Source: Carposina sasakii (taxonomy: Eukaryota > Arthropoda > Insecta > Lepidoptera > Carposinidae). From it: a stretch of DNA of 64,000 bases. The notes under the pieces are model-generated. The model had not been told where the DNA came from and ran no database searches. It saw nothing but the letters and a program-made list of their open reading frames with translations. The stretch spans positions 13,747,899 through 13,811,898 of the forward strand of contig CP053152.1 of NCBI GenBank assembly GCA_014607495.2. The letters are read 5' to 3'. Every line of letters starts with the position of its first letter. Within the stretch, counting starts at the first letter, position 1. The position numbers and the translations under genes were made by a program. Positions 23,283-35,719 of the stretch are shown here, piece by piece.

Positions 23283-23407
23283 TTAAGAAACCTGTGCTGA
23301 TGCGCCATCAGCACCATTTTCTTCCGTGTATACTCGTATCGTAAGATTCGACTAAGGAACTCAGGCATTCTCACAGACGATAAGCTAGCAACCTATGACA
23401 GCATAAG
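23283..23407 (-). repeat. SINE-like repeat, minus copy
   Basis: GTGCTGATGCGCCATCAGCACC..TTCCGTGTATACTCGTATCG..GGAACTCAGGCATTCTCAC..GATAAGCTAGCAACC is the complement of the family at 13.6 kb. It is cut at its far end by the MITE that follows. Confidence 0.55.
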
Positions 23408-23556
23408 TAGCATGACCTGCGAAAAACGATATGTAAAACCGATTTATCGACATTTAGCCTGTCAAAATACGATAAATATAGCCGCCCCATCTCGAATTTT
23501 GTATAGAGACGATACGATATCGTACGATACGATATCCACGATGCGTGGTCATGCTA
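23408..23556 (+). mobile_element. 149-bp MITE family, full-length
   Basis: Inverted ends TAGCATGACC (23408) and GGTCATGCTA (to 23556). Internal palindromic stretch ATACGATATCGTACGATACG. The 89-codon frame across it is fortuitous. Confidence 0.85.
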
Positions 23557-24170
23557 GGGAGGCTGATATTATTAGATGTACCATCTGTCCCCGGTTTGCT
23601 AAACATTGCTGTGAGATCTCCAATTCTGGCTACCCTAGTTCGGAAACACTGCCGTGTATTATCTATTTAATATTTATGTAGCTTAAGAAAATAGTATAAA
23701 ACAAAGATTCTTCGTTAAGTACAACCAAGATTGCAGAAACAGTGACAGTAAAAAGTGCACGCAGAAGTCAACTCGTTCTTTGATGTAGACAATTCTGGCA
23801 AGCACCACGTCTCCGGTTTCGGTAGACAGACCGACGGACGGACACGCCGCACCTGCGCTTCGCTTCCTGCCCCGTTTTTTTGTGGCGTTTCCTGGAGATA
23901 TTTCAGTTTAAATTTTTGCGCTCGCGTCGAAAGGTATATTGTTATTGGACTTATTGAAATCCCTTTACCTGGCAACAGTTACATAAAACACATAGGTACA
24001 GCTATCCATGATTGTAAATTCGGAATATTTTAAATCAATTCACTAACAAAACCGTGCAATCTAATTAAAACTATTTATATTTGTTATCGTGCATATCTGA
24101 AATAGCGATCGTTTTCATGATAAACTAGATAATATTTATGAATGATATTATTATAAATTTTATTAATTCA

Positions 24171-24459
24171 CTAGCGGACGCCCGCGACTCCGTCCGCGTG
24201 GACTGCAGAAAAGACAGAAGAATTCAGAAGGCGCTATCTGTTGCAGACTTATGGAACGTACGATTAATAACAACAACCAACGTTGATGATCAGTTTTTTA
24301 TTAATTATTAGTTATTAAGACCATTAATTTAAATAATAACTATCCTATCATCTAAGTTAGACCAAATTACATATATATGCCAATTTTCATGAATATCAGT
24401 TGACTCGTTTTTGAGTTTATTCGGAACATACACAGTGACACGGATTTTTTATATATTAA
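24171..24459 (+). repeat. CTAGTGGACGCCCGCG-family retroposon, diverged
   Basis: Starts CTAGCGGACGCCCGCGACTC and later reads CCAATTTTCATGAATATCAG, GAGTTTATTCGGAACATACA and a TTTTTTATATATTAAG end. Same head as the other copies but a different body and 3' end. Confidence 0.6.
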
Positions 24460-24843
24460 GAAGATGAATGATACTTGTCTATTGGCCTGTGATTTAGTTA
24501 GGAATAAACCCAATTACCTATGTCAAATTTTAGAGGCATATCAATCTCATGATATGAATTATTTATAATCATTATATCTGAAATCAACACCAAACCAGAC
24601 CAAAGGGTAACAGTTTTTTCGCGCTCTACTTTGCGAAAATGAAAAAATAGCTTTGCTACCTAATCTTCCACAAAATGCTTTTTCTCGAATGACTACATGA
24701 TAATCAACGCAAATGATTGATATTGAGACCTGAAAGTTGGAGGCAGTGTTCTTTGAGGATTCTCTAGGCAACCGATAAGAAAGGTTTTCGCAAAATTCCC
24801 ACGTGAACGGTAATTAACAGAAGGGCGTCCACAGTCCACCACT

Positions 24844-25108
24844 ATACAGGGTGTAACAGAAAGGGTATGTTAAGCGAAAAGCTATGTTAATAGCCCACTA
24901 TAGAGATCCTATTTCCAAATTTTCAGACTCAAATTCACATTTTTATTTTTCCAGATAGTATGAAGAATTCCGAAACAACTCTGGAATGTCCATACAATCT
25001 TGAAAAATAAAAATGTGATTTCGAGTCTCAAATTTTGGAAGTAGGATCTCTATAGTGGGCTATTTACATAGTTATTCGTTTAACATATCCTTTCTGTTAC
25101 ACCCTGTA
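24844..25108. mobile_element. TA-flanked foldback MITE
   Basis: 265 bp copy of the ACAGGGTGTAAC family with intact ends TACAGGGTGTAAC and GTTACACCCTGTA and TA on both sides. Confidence 0.85.
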
Positions 25109-26299
25109 TAGGTAGCATTATACCTATGCCTTACCTCGATTTCTCACAATTGAACCATGTCATAACCATTTGACAGCACCTCAGTTACCGCGGTACGTAA
25201 CGTGAATGCTTAATTAGTAACGTATTGTTATTTCCCACGGGTACCACTATAGTGTGTTTCAACAAAAGGTTCCATTTAATCGTGGCGCTAGCTGCTCAGA
25301 GTTTGACTATTATAATATGTAACTGCATATAAAAAATATTAGTACCAAAATCAGGCACGGGAACTATAAAACGAACTGCACGCTTGCGTACGACTGCACC
25401 CAGACATGTAAACTATAGGCAAAATAGGTCAGTGCGTGTAGTCGGTACTTCACGGCATTTTTTTTACGATATTATCCAGTTAAAAACATCATTTTCCTGT
25501 TCAGCTATTTTAACTGTTGAAATGCATTTTATTTCTTTTTTACGCTACAGGCTGTTTTACAAGTTTGCTGTCATACAAAATTTAAATGAGCTATTTTATA
25601 GAGTAACGGTCAATTTTAATACTAGAAATCATAAATAATCTCGGATTTTTTTATTCCAATTTGAAAATTTGTATGAAAACAATGGAACATTTAATCTGAA
25701 ATATGCAAAATATCTCTCGAGATCGGTTATTGAAATTGGCTGTAAGTACTCGTAATCAAGTTTACGCGGTATTTGATTTGAATATTTATTTTATACCTAC
25801 TCTACATAGCCGAACAGTTAATAGGTAGCTACCTATCATACCTTTACTAGTAGGTAAGTAAGAAAGTACAAAGGTAAGAAAGTACTACTTACCTGTGTCA
25901 TCATTTTATAATATGAAATACGATATAATATACATATTTTGTTGAAAAGTACCGTAATATCAATAAAAGCCTGCATACAATGAACTTATTTTATCAATTC
26001 AGCAATCTTTTCGCGTCGCTGGCTTCACTTTATAGGCGCCGTTTCATATTTCCTGCTTACCTTCACAATATTATTACTTTTACAAGTAAAAAGAGCTTAT
26101 TTAACGTAGTATGTACCTACTTATTTGGCTACATAACTACTATAAATCTATAATTATTTATTCATATTGTGAGAGTTTGGTAGCTTTGTCTGTCTGACTG
26201 GCGTTTTCGAGACAAGAAACTGAGCAGAGATTAAATTGAAACAAAGGTTAACTACATTTCGTTTCATCCCTGAAAAATTATTTGTTTGAGCACAAATAT
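25109..26299. other. No gene seen
   Basis: AT-rich; no recognised repeat or supportable frame. Confidence 0.4.
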
Positions 26300-26445
26300 G
26301 TTGTAAAATATTATTAAGAATTGAAAAAAAAAATTCACCCGAGTGAGATTTAAACTCACGACCTCTCGCAAACCGTGCTTTCGCTCTAACCAACTGAGCT
26401 ATCAGGTCAATTAACTCGGATGACGAATTTTGCCATCTCATTGCT
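26300..26445 (-). repeat. tRNA-related SINE, minus copy
   Basis: The 73-nt block 26336-26408 folds as a tRNA on the minus strand (GACCTGA acceptor, GCTC/GAGC D stem, GTGAG/CTCAC T stem), but the first acceptor pair is G-G and the anticodon stem has only two pairs. Flanks on both sides (GATGGCAAAATTCGTCATCC; GAATTTTTT...TTAATAATATTTTA) match the SINE at 29.70 kb, so this is a retroposon and not a tRNA gene. Confidence 0.7.
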
Positions 26446-26890
26446 GAATAGGAAGCCCCAACCTTTTACTATTCTTCTAACAAGTTACTTAACAACAAAA
26501 AATTTCAGGGACCTATTCTTTTTTTTTTTCTAGACTGGCTGAAAACAATGTGATGATAATGATGGTGAAACAGTTTACCATATTTCTGGAATTGTGTCGT
26601 AAATAGATTGTTGTTACCTGAAAAGAAAAATATTTTCAATATAATATCTGTGATATTATGAATATTTAGTTAATAAAGCCCCATTCATGTTTTTTTACCA
26701 GTCTTCAGCATCTTAAGTGAAAATAAATATGTCACCACTGTACGCAGATAATACCTATATCAAAACTTCTCAACGTCTTAAATTTTTAAAGCACATCCCA
26801 AAAAGAACAATAACATAACTTGCAATGCTTTTGTTTGGACGTCACATAAATATCAAGATCGCATTGGTTAGGATGGCCGTATAGATGTTT

Positions 26891-26928
26891 AAAGATATCG
26901 TGGCAAAAGAAAGATATCGTGGCAAAAG
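26891..26928. repeat. 19-bp tandem duplication
   Basis: AAAGATATCGTGGCAAAAG occurs twice head to tail (26891-26909, 26910-26928). Confidence 0.8.
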
Positions 26929-27729
26929 CATAGAATGCCAAGGAGAAAAGTTATGGTCTAGCCTTGTGTGCCTTGGTGCCAATGAAAATGGGCTTGGTAT
27001 TGTTAATTTCATGACAGATAAACGGATCTTGGTAAACGATCGATAATTCGATACTTGTATAAGTATACAAATAATTTGGAAAATCAACTATAAAAATACA
27101 GTACATAAATAAATTATGTAAGTATTTTAAAATAACTAATCGCGGAATTTACTTTCAAATTTGATGCACTGATCTGTTTATCCTATCGCTACTCATATTT
27201 GAAGAAAATTAATTTCTTGTATTCTTTATTGTACTTTATAGTTACACAGAGAGTGTACAAAGGAGAACTTATCATTTAAAAGATTTCTTTTTACTTTATT
27301 CCAATGAAAAGTCAAGGGAAACTATGTTCGTACAGCCGCTGTCTTTAGTAAATTTCTGAATTTATGATGGATGATATATAATGATATCATTAATGGAAAC
27401 GTTGGACAAATCCTCAATAACGAGTGTAAAATTGGAAAAGAAGATTAGTTTAGAAAAAAGGATTAGTTGTAGTATTCCGTTATCGAGTGGTTATTGTTTT
27501 TCAAATTTTACAGCAGTCATATACAAAGTATAACCCTACTATAGTTTGTGATAATAATATAGAAACGCGCGTATGAAAATTGTTTTACGCCACAAGACTC
27601 CGGCGCACTTGTAAATGGTAAAGGTTATCAACCGATACAGGACCCGATCGGCTCCAAGGATTATACGATCGATATAAATGCACCCATCGATAATTCCATT
27701 CTGAATTTGTCTTTGAGTTATTATAATTT

Positions 27730-27824
27730 CTATTGAGGGATCGCCCACCACCGGACCCTATACCCTCCGCTTTTAGATTTTAGATTTGAACTTCCGAATA
27801 GTGACGCCTGATACAATTCAATAT
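27730..27824. mobile_element. Penelope-like element, minimal head-to-head insertion
   Basis: Only 95 bp: an inverted pLTR end (CTATTGAGGGATCGCCCACC, minus) joined to a plus-strand leader piece (GATTTGAACTTCCGAATAGT...CAATTCAATAT). Both ends equal those of the 4-kb element at 56.86 kb. Flanked by TTATTATAATTT at 27718-27729 and 27825-27836 (12 bp). Confidence 0.85.
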
Positions 27825-28007
27825 TTATTATAATTTATCAAATACGAGTATAAGTAAGTATACGTGTTTGAGCGGCACTTTTGAACAGGTTTAAAAATAT
27901 GAAGAAATTAAAAAAAATTCTGGGCTTTCTTTATTTTTTTAAGTATATTTTAAATTACTATAATGCAAGTGCTAAAATCTCTCAGCTTTGGTTTCCGTCA
28001 TTAATGC

Positions 28008-28080
28008 GTCATTATCGGCCCTTGGTGCTCTGCCTACTCCGTAAGGGATAAAGGCGTGATTATATGTATGTATGTATAAA
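28008..28080 (-). repeat. Retroposon tail with (ATGT)n end
   Basis: CGGCCCTTGGTGCTCTGCCTA..CCGTAAGGGATAAAGGCGTG..ATTATATGTATGTATGTATA, the orientation opposite to that at 8.7 kb. Confidence 0.65.
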
Positions 28081-29695
28081 TGTGTCATAAAGCAGAACTT
28101 TTCACATGCACCGTAAAGATACCGTGGTTTTGCATTTGTACGGCCGTTATATAGCAGCACCGCTATCCTAAGGAATCACAGCTTAAACGATAATAAGTCT
28201 AACTCTTAGAGTAAAAAACATCCCAATACACTACAATCTAATCATTTTAGGCTCTTAGCGCATTTGGGTTACAAGTAATATAAGCTTGAATATAAGCTTG
28301 GAAAGTCCCATCGTATCTGGTAATCGGTTGGTTGCGCAACCACGGTGCCCAGAATTGCACATCTATTCAATGGTTGCTCTGTCCATCAATCACGCCTTAT
28401 AAAATCTGACCTACCATAAATAAACCCAACCTAAATATCGCGTAATAACTACATGTAATAAATAATGAAAATAGCGGTCCAACCCAATTTTCCAAAGTAC
28501 AAATTAAGCACTAATGAACGATTAGACACGGCACGAGACAACTAATTTGACGCGCAACAGATGTCGCTTTAAATATATGCAGGTGCCGTACAAACACTAG
28601 GCTTCCTGTATCACACGATTTCAAACTTAAAGTCGCGATGTTAAAACCTATGGCAGATGTATTATTTATGTATGTAGAACTTTACAATGTTGTAACTAGT
28701 TATTTTGCAGACGATGGAAATAATTTGAATGACAAACCTGTAGAAAGTTCTCATAATTTTAGTATATATGACTTCCTAACAGTAGAATATGCAAACAAAC
28801 AAGTTAAATACTTAAATTATGCATTGAAATAATTGAGTGCGACAATTTAGACAACTTATTAGTGTTTATGCAATGTGTATGTTTACACGATACATTGGTT
28901 ATTTATTATATTTGTTATTATAATGGTCATATGTCAAGTTGCTTCATTAATTTGAAGGTTAAACATATATAATAAATTGAATTTTCAACTAGCTTTTATA
29001 TAACGTAGTTAGATAAAGTCGTATATAATAAGAAGAAATATATATTGTGGTAAAATTAAAATAAATACAATTTTTAAGATCCTCAGTCAGCCAATAACAA
29101 TAAACTTGTATATCTTGGGTATCAGCATGGTAATCTGATATCTGTGCCTTTGCAGACCCCTGCTGCGTCACGGGTCACTCTGACCCTTTAGTTATCGAGT
29201 ATCAAAGCCCTTTAAAATGTTTTAATCAACTGATCATTATTTTTACTTCAAAATAAAATCCCAACCGTAAATTTGGGTTACAATACAAAAACTATAGAAT
29301 TTAGTGAAAAATAATTTAAGGTAAAATGCGAAGATACTACTTATGTTAATTATAAAATAATTTGAACTAATATAATAATACTGTGAAAGCTTCCTCGAGT
29401 TCGATAAAGCTAAACAGAAGATTGAAAAATTAAGGTCAAACTTCACCGAGTAATACGATAAAAACAAGAAGTTTCACCATTCGTCATAGCAAACTTAATT
29501 AATTTAAGAAATTCGCATTATTCACGGTATATAAATTAATTTAATATCATCATACTCGATAAGTACTGAAGTACTGGAAACATATATGTAATAGGCATCT
29601 GGCTATCTAAAAAGAGTTATAGGCAATTCTGCAAAATAGCAATAGTTGATTATGTCAATGTAGTTTCTTTGATAGCTTACAAAGATCTATTTTAT

Positions 29696-29879
29696 AGCTA
29701 TCGGGATGAAAAATAACGTTGCCAATATGTAATTTAGAAAAGAGATGGTAAAATTCGTCATCCGAGTTATTGACCCGGTGGCTCAGTGGTGAGAGCGCTG
29801 GCACGTGGAATGCAGAGGTCGTGGGTTCGATTCCCACCCGGGTGAGGAATTTTTTCCATTTCTTTATTAATAATTTTAT
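29696..29879 (+). mobile_element. tRNA-related SINE with 15-bp target duplication
   Basis: 184 bp flanked by AAAGATCTATTTTAT at 29681-29695 and 29880-29894. The tRNA-like part (29772-29844) has TGGCTCAGTGG (A box) and GGTTCGATTCC (B box), so a polymerase III promoter is apparent. It sits 76 bp inside the 5' end. The anticodon stem does not form properly. The 3' end is AT-rich (ATTAATAATTTTAT) and not poly(A). The short minus-strand frame often mistaken for a protein (MGIEPTTSAFHVPAL) runs through it. Confidence 0.8.
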
Positions 29880-29894
29880 AAAGATCTATTTTAT

Positions 29895-31331
29895 TGAAAT
29901 CAATTACGATTTCTACAACGATTATTATATGATAAGGAATAAGAAATAAAAGCTATAAATAGACTGACAAATTTAAACCACTTATAGTAGGTACATTACT
30001 TTTTGTCAGTTTAAGTAAACCTACAAATAAAAGTAAACGTAAATAAATATCGAAAAATATTTATTTCAAACCACACAATTTTATCGCTCTGCGAGAGAAT
30101 TATTCGTATAAACTTGTAATTGAATATCACGACTTCATTCCGATCGAGATTGCCGACGTTTATCAAACACTGGCCAATCGGGACCGATAAATTGTACCGT
30201 ATTATTTCTGCACTACCTGGTTGCTTGTCTGTGGTTACGTTTGAAGGACGTTCACATTTTCTGGTATCGTATAGTTTATTGTGCCTGTTATTTACCTTCT
30301 ACCTATTAATAAAAATAATAAAAAGATCCAGAACGATATTATGTATGTAGCCAGATCTTGTTTTAACCGATAATAAAATACGAACAGACAGAAAGTATTA
30401 TAAATATGCACCTGAACCTTAAGTGTTTGCGATTACTATTTTATATAGGATAGTAAATAAGCTTATGTTATTTTAGGAATATTAAACACAGAAAAGTTTA
30501 ATACAATTGGAACACTGCGCTGTAAATTCATGTGCTTCCAAAATACCCTTTCACTCTTATCCAGCTCAGGCGAGACTAAGATCAAACTCAGGTAGACTAC
30601 AGAAAAAAATTAGGTCATCGTGCCGCGTCTAATTTGTCATAGCTCTATGCGCAATGGATTAGTACCGCTTCACCGCGGCTCTATTTTCCAATTTTCTCAG
30701 TTAGACAGGTTTTATCTTGCTGAATCTAAATATAAACAACATTTAGCCGGTAAATGCTAAATTCAAGGACTTATGTCCACATAGGTAGAAGTAAGTATTT
30801 TTTCAGAATAGCGCATAAGCATTTTTTATTGGATTGAAACCCATTGCGAAATATGCTAGAATAAATCTCTAAGCTTTAGTATAAGATACATTATAGGGAT
30901 CAAGGAAGAATCAATATTATCCAATAAATATATACCTATTATCTACAGCTACACCAACCAATTACTGGTTCACAGACCTCAGACAAACAGACAGACGACC
31001 CTATTCAGGTCAAAGACAAGGAAACAATCTGCGGCTAAATTAGCAGCGATTCCTGCGCCCGCGCACGACTTCGGCAATCACACGCCATGACGCCACTTTG
31101 TAGCGCGGTACGGTACAGTATGGTTATGATAATTTATTTACCCTGAAAAAGTATTAGCTAGTCCCAAGTAGGAATTTAACAAAGAAACCAAAAAGAGAAC
31201 GCTTAATTTTATGTTCCCAAATTGGAATGTATTATTATTGATATTATGTAGGTTTATGTAAGTATATTTATTTGGTATTGTGTACACATACAATCTACCT
31301 TTTTCACCCAACTTTCGCTATCACAAGTGGT
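29895..31331. other. No gene seen
   Basis: AT-rich; no recognised repeat, RNA or supportable frame. A 76-codon frame at 30120 has no ATG start and no recognisable product. Confidence 0.4.
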
Positions 31332-31437
31332 TTGCTGGAAGAAATCTCTTATAGGGATAAGCACGCCTTTGTACATTGTCAATGTAAAATGTATTTCCAT
31401 ATAAAATGTCTGTGTACAATAAAGAATAGAATAGAAT
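31332..31437 (+). repeat. Non-LTR retrotransposon 3' tail
   Basis: TTTGCTGGAAGAAATCTCTT..AGGGATAAGCACGCCTTTGT..GTGTACAATAAAGAATAGAA, an uninterrupted version of the tail at 7.64 kb, with AATAAAG near its end. Confidence 0.65.
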
Positions 31438-31844
31438 ACCTTTTTTTCTATTTATGTCTGTTCGTTTGTTTGTTCCGACTCTGATACGGCTAGTTAGCAT
31501 TAAGTAATTTGGGTCTGAACAATTTTTATAGGTATGCACCTACAGTTTTTAATCATACATTTTGTAGCTCGACATAGTTAATATAAACAAGTGATATAAA
31601 TAACCCTGAGTTAGTCAATGTGAAATACCTATCCTCCAAAATTGCGCTTAGACTTGACGATCACGTCTTCTAACGAAAGTGCCAAATGAAGCTTTCCTAT
31701 TGGACGATAATTTAGATGACGAACTTTTATCATATCGATCGAAACAATGTCACTTGGTCTAAGCCCAAGAGAAACAGATTTTAAATAGAGACAATCACCC
31801 AATTTCCAAATTAACAAAATTAGTTAATTAACAAAATTGGAGAT

Positions 31845-32000
31845 GTGTTAAGGAAAAGACTAGTCAAAGCACTCGAAACCGACGAGCATGTATGAAGAAC
31901 TTAATGAATGTGGACGAGGAGAGACGTATGTTTGGAACATACTAAATGGAGATATGTAGTCTCTGTCTATCCCTAAGCGACATAGGCGTGAGATAATGTA
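31845..32000 (+). repeat. LINE-derived fragment
   Basis: AAGCACTCGAAACCGACGAG, GAAGAACTTAATGAATGTGG, GAGACGTATGTTTGGAACAT, TAAATGGAGATATGTAGTCT..CCTAAGCGACATAGGCGTGA. The second half recurs in complement near 48.25 kb and 1.7 kb. Probably the 3' end of a non-LTR element; the family is uncertain. Confidence 0.5.
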
Positions 32001-32559
32001 GGTTTAAGTTTAATCACTCTGTGTATGCTACCAAGGGATTAATATTGAGTCTAGATTTAGACAAGCTGTTCCCAAGGATACGTACCTTTCCCACGGGCCT
32101 AATCACGCACTAACAATCTAGGTTTAATTTAAACTACTATCAGGAATCTATAAGCTATATATAAATTAAGTTAATTTTATGAAGCCATATTATATTTAGT
32201 ATTTTGTTGTACGTAAATAATATAATAACGTTATGTACATATTATTTTTCGGTGCTACTTATAAAGTTATAAACCGCATATAAAATTATGCACCTGTTAA
32301 GCACGACATTTGACAGCAAAATATATTGAATATCTGTCAAACTAAGCATTGATTAGTTCAATACTTCATTTTTATGCGTAAGTAATGCCCGATGTTTAAC
32401 TGTCACACATAAGGTACCTACCCGGTACCAATTATTTGTAGAGTATTTTTAAAGTCTTGTACGGTACCAATGGCACTAATAATACAAATTATAGGTTACT
32501 ATAATTAAAAGTACTAGTTTATTCGGAAGACTAAAACGTGACTATACCTAATAATCTAA

Positions 32560-32895
32560 TTATTTCGATGTACCACTAAAACTCGATCTAACATCTCATT
32601 TATCATCCGCCGACAACTCAAGTGATTATCTAACGACAAATCGTGGTAACGTGCCTGACCTACACGATCTAAGATCATAGAGTAAGGATGTTGTAGAATG
32701 GACATCTTCTCTTCTATACATAAAAATGAATTGCTGTTTGTTAGCCTCGCAAAACATGAGAACGACTGAAACGATTTGGCTAATTTAATTCTTGACATAT
32801 TTGTGGAAGTCCAGGGAAGGTTTAAACGGTGATAAAATAGGGAAATACTTTGATTTGATTTAAGAATATGTACCAAAGCGAAGCGAGGGCGTGCC
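32560..32895 (+). repeat. Dispersed repeat (GAATTGCTGTTTGTTAGCC)
   Basis: TATACATAAAAATGAATTGC, TGTTTGTTAGCCTCGC, CGACTGAAACGATTTGGCTA, ATATTTGTGGAAGTCCAGGG and ACCAAAGCGAAGCGAGGGCG are words of a repeat very common in Lepidoptera, often ascribed to Helitron-type elements. I cannot confirm that class here. The 146-codon minus frame over it lacks an ATG start and is not accepted as a gene. Confidence 0.5.
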
Positions 32896-32996
32896 ACTAT
32901 TCTGAAACAATATGAGTAGAAATACGTACTAATTGAACCGAATATTATTTCATCTTGATCAATGAAGATGCTTTGATCGAAGAAGCACCTTAGCAC

Positions 32997-33847
32997 TTAA
33001 CTTATAAGTAAGATTTATTATTAACAGAAACAGGTAAAAATACCGAAATACATTAAACAACACCAAACTATAACACTCGCACATATTCAGCGGATTATCT
33101 GACATACCAGACCATTAGTCATCAAAATAAGTTTAAGTAGGTACTTGTAATGTACCTATGAATAGTTGATATCCATAATAATCACATTGAACCATAGTTA
33201 AACTCAAGACTATAGAGAAATAGCTATTTAAACTGCTATAACCTACTTAATATTAATGGGTTATGATGCCATAACGTATTGAAATAGGCTATTTTAATAT
33301 TCACTTCGAAGTACGTCGCCATTACAAAGTTACACGCAGTAATAACTAATATGACTCATTAATTATTAGCTCTTAGTTTGTCATTGTTTATGAAAGGTCA
33401 AGGTGAGATATTAAACGAAAGGTCAATTGTCTAGCTTCAGGTGCAAGATTTATTAATAAATCCAATCCAATTGGCAATCTGTTTTAGTTTAGCTTCAATA
33501 AGGACCTTTGAGTAAAGTTCTGTTCAAATAATATCAATCTCATTATACTTTATGAGAAAACTTAAAAAAATATGCTACATTTTTGAGATTATTTAACTGA
33601 AAAGCACTGGAGAAATAGTGAATAAACTGACGCATCTGCCATCAACTTTAGTCTTTACTCTATGATCCAAGGCAATTGTGCGAGAGTGAACTCTACTATA
33701 CGAGATTCCTTAAAAGGCTTGAAGCGTTCTTGTTTTAGAAAAATGCCACGTAACAGGTAGCGTGCGAAGGTTCTTGTGTGGACTTAGACGCTATTGTGAT
33801 TCTTTGTTATGGGAAACTAGATAGATTGCCAATAGGTACTGCACAAG
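32997..33847. other. No gene seen
   Basis: AT-rich, nothing recognised. Confidence 0.4.
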
Positions 33848-33996
33848 TAGTATGACCTGCGAAACACGATATGTTAAACCGATTTATCGACATTAAGCCT
33901 GTAAAAATACGATAAATACAGCCGCGACATGGTGAATTTTATATAGAGACGATACGATATCGTACGTTACGATATCCACGATGCGTGGTCATGCTA
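33848..33996 (+). mobile_element. 149-bp MITE family, full-length
   Basis: Ends TAGTATGACC and GGTCATGCTA; exactly 149 bp like the copies at 11.27 and 23.41 kb, with few differences from the latter. Confidence 0.85.
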
Positions 33997-34262
33997 GGGG
34001 GGCTGGTATGGTTATCGCAAAAAAGGAATAATTTGAGGACTAGTATCGCTTTCAAACATGATTCGAGAATAAAGTAGGGAGAGTATTGTATTTAATGTTA
34101 TTGAGCTAGACATGTCTGTCGAATGCATATGTATAGGTGGGCAAAGATTGCCAAAGGAGTGGATGCCGGAAGATGCACATGCACAAAGGAAAAGGCAAAA
34201 GCCGCTATAAGTAGTACAGAGTAACATCTCTCTTCCACAATGAAAATAATCTTGCTTATATA

Positions 34263-35426
34263 GGGTGTAAAAAGACAACTATGTTTAATACCTCGTATTC
34301 TTTGTAAAGTTACGATCATTTTCTTTTATGAAACCAACCCTGGGAAACGACAAAAAAATTACGAAAAAATACTGTCATTTTATTGCAAGCAATGTATTCG
34401 CTTGATGTGCAAAGTACAAATGTACCTACAAAACTAACATTATAACATGGTATCTTTGAAAAGAAATGTTTGTTAACCGATTTCAGATGGATTTATGTAA
34501 AAAGCGGGTGGGGCTGTGTCGGGGCACACGGCCGTTGGTTTTAACGTGAAACGTCTATGTTAGCGAATCGCTTTTAAAGTAAAAGATTGAAATGAAAACA
34601 AGATGGACGCTGTTTTAAGTATTTTAATAAAAAAAGAACAGGTACGTAATAGAAACATAAAATACATAGCAAATGTTTATATATTTATTGTCACTTTCTG
34701 GTTATTTTAAATAGCAGCCGCCCACGACTTCGTCCGCGTGAGGGGACGTTGTACCCGTGCGAAGCCGGGCAGGTTGTTGTATAGACTGTAGCCTTCCTTG
34801 GTAAATGGGCTATTTAACACTGAAAGAATTTTTCAAATCAGACCAGTAGTTCCTGAGATTAGCGCGTTCAAACAAACAAACAAACAAACTCTTCAGCTTT
34901 ATAATATTAGTATAGATATAAATACTGTCCAAATTACACTTATTTTTGTATAAATCAATCGGTTCAAATAAACTTGACAAACACACGAAAGAATCACCAC
35001 GCTATAAAGTCGGAGTCACGAGTTACACTGAATAGAAACAAGCGCGAGCGCCGGTTTCGCACAGTTATCGCAGTATCCCTCCCCCGCCCCCCCGCTTGAC
35101 CCCGACACGAACTCAATGTCATAACAGCGAGCTGACTATATAAGTGAAATATTGACACCACATTTTTGTTTCTAAGACCAATAGTTTTTTAATTATTAAG
35201 GTACGATGATATAGACCTTTTCGTTACGGTCCAGTTTTTAAACCTGGTACCCGTATGTGTCGGCGCGATTTTAAAGACGTTTCACATCAAAAAAAAGATA
35301 ATATTAATGTAACTTTGGACCTCAATATCTGGGAAACCCGTGGTTTCCCAGGGATGCTTCCATAGAAAAAAATGATCGTACAAAGAATACGAGGTGTTAA
35401 AAGAACAAAGTTGTCTTTTTACACCC
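34263..35426. mobile_element. 1.16-kb terminal-inverted-repeat element, non-coding
   Basis: GGGTGTAAAAAGACAAC at the left matches GTTGTCTTTTTACACCC at the right, and the similarity continues inward (CCTCGTATTCTTTGTA with TACAAAGAATACGAGG; TTACGATCATTTT; CCCTGGGAAA). No transposase frame. A retroposon sits inside at 34714-34919. A short GC-rich stretch (CCTCCCCCGCCCCCCCGC) followed by ACTATATAAG near 35085-35140 resembles a promoter. No clear target duplication. Confidence 0.7.
34714..34919 (+). repeat. Retroposon nested in the TIR element
   Basis: GCAGCCGCCCACGACTTCGT..CCGTGCGAAGCCGGGCAGG head, CCTGAGATTAGCGCGTTCAA and then (CAAA)n and CTCTTCAGCTTTATAATATT end. Same broad family as the CTAGTGGACGCCCGCG repeats. 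Confidence 0.7.
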
Positions 35427-35719
35427 AGTAGATTTAATTGTTACTCCGTAGTACACAACAGATATCTGTATATTTTTAACTGTCATTCTAATGGATAATG
35501 ATAATAACGCTAATCGTTTGAAGGAGCCGTTTCGCATACCAGCCGGGCTAGCACGACCACGATAAGTAGATATACGATAAACGATTTCGTGTCGTATCTA
35601 TACAACCATAATTATCGATTTCGCGAACATGACCAATGGAACGATACGTTACGTTAGGATTTATCCCGCGCTATGATAGGATAAGGCGCAAGATAAGTTA
35701 AACAAATGTTTCTAGAGTC

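Noticed and set aside
26336..26408. tRNA gene on the minus strand
   Set aside because: It folds partly as tRNA, but the anticodon stem is broken, the first acceptor pair is G-G, and its flanks repeat at 29.7 kb. It is SINE-derived.
28638..28832. 64-codon plus frame with ATG and an upstream TTTAAATATATG
   Set aside because: Possible small gene, but no homology, signal or conserved feature is visible. Not enough to annotate.
29772..29844. tRNA gene on the plus strand
   Set aside because: Good A and B boxes, but no proper anticodon arm, and it lies inside a retroposon with a 15-bp target duplication.
32556..32996. 146-codon minus-strand frame
   Set aside because: Starts at GTG and overlaps a dispersed lepidopteran repeat. 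No recognisable domain.
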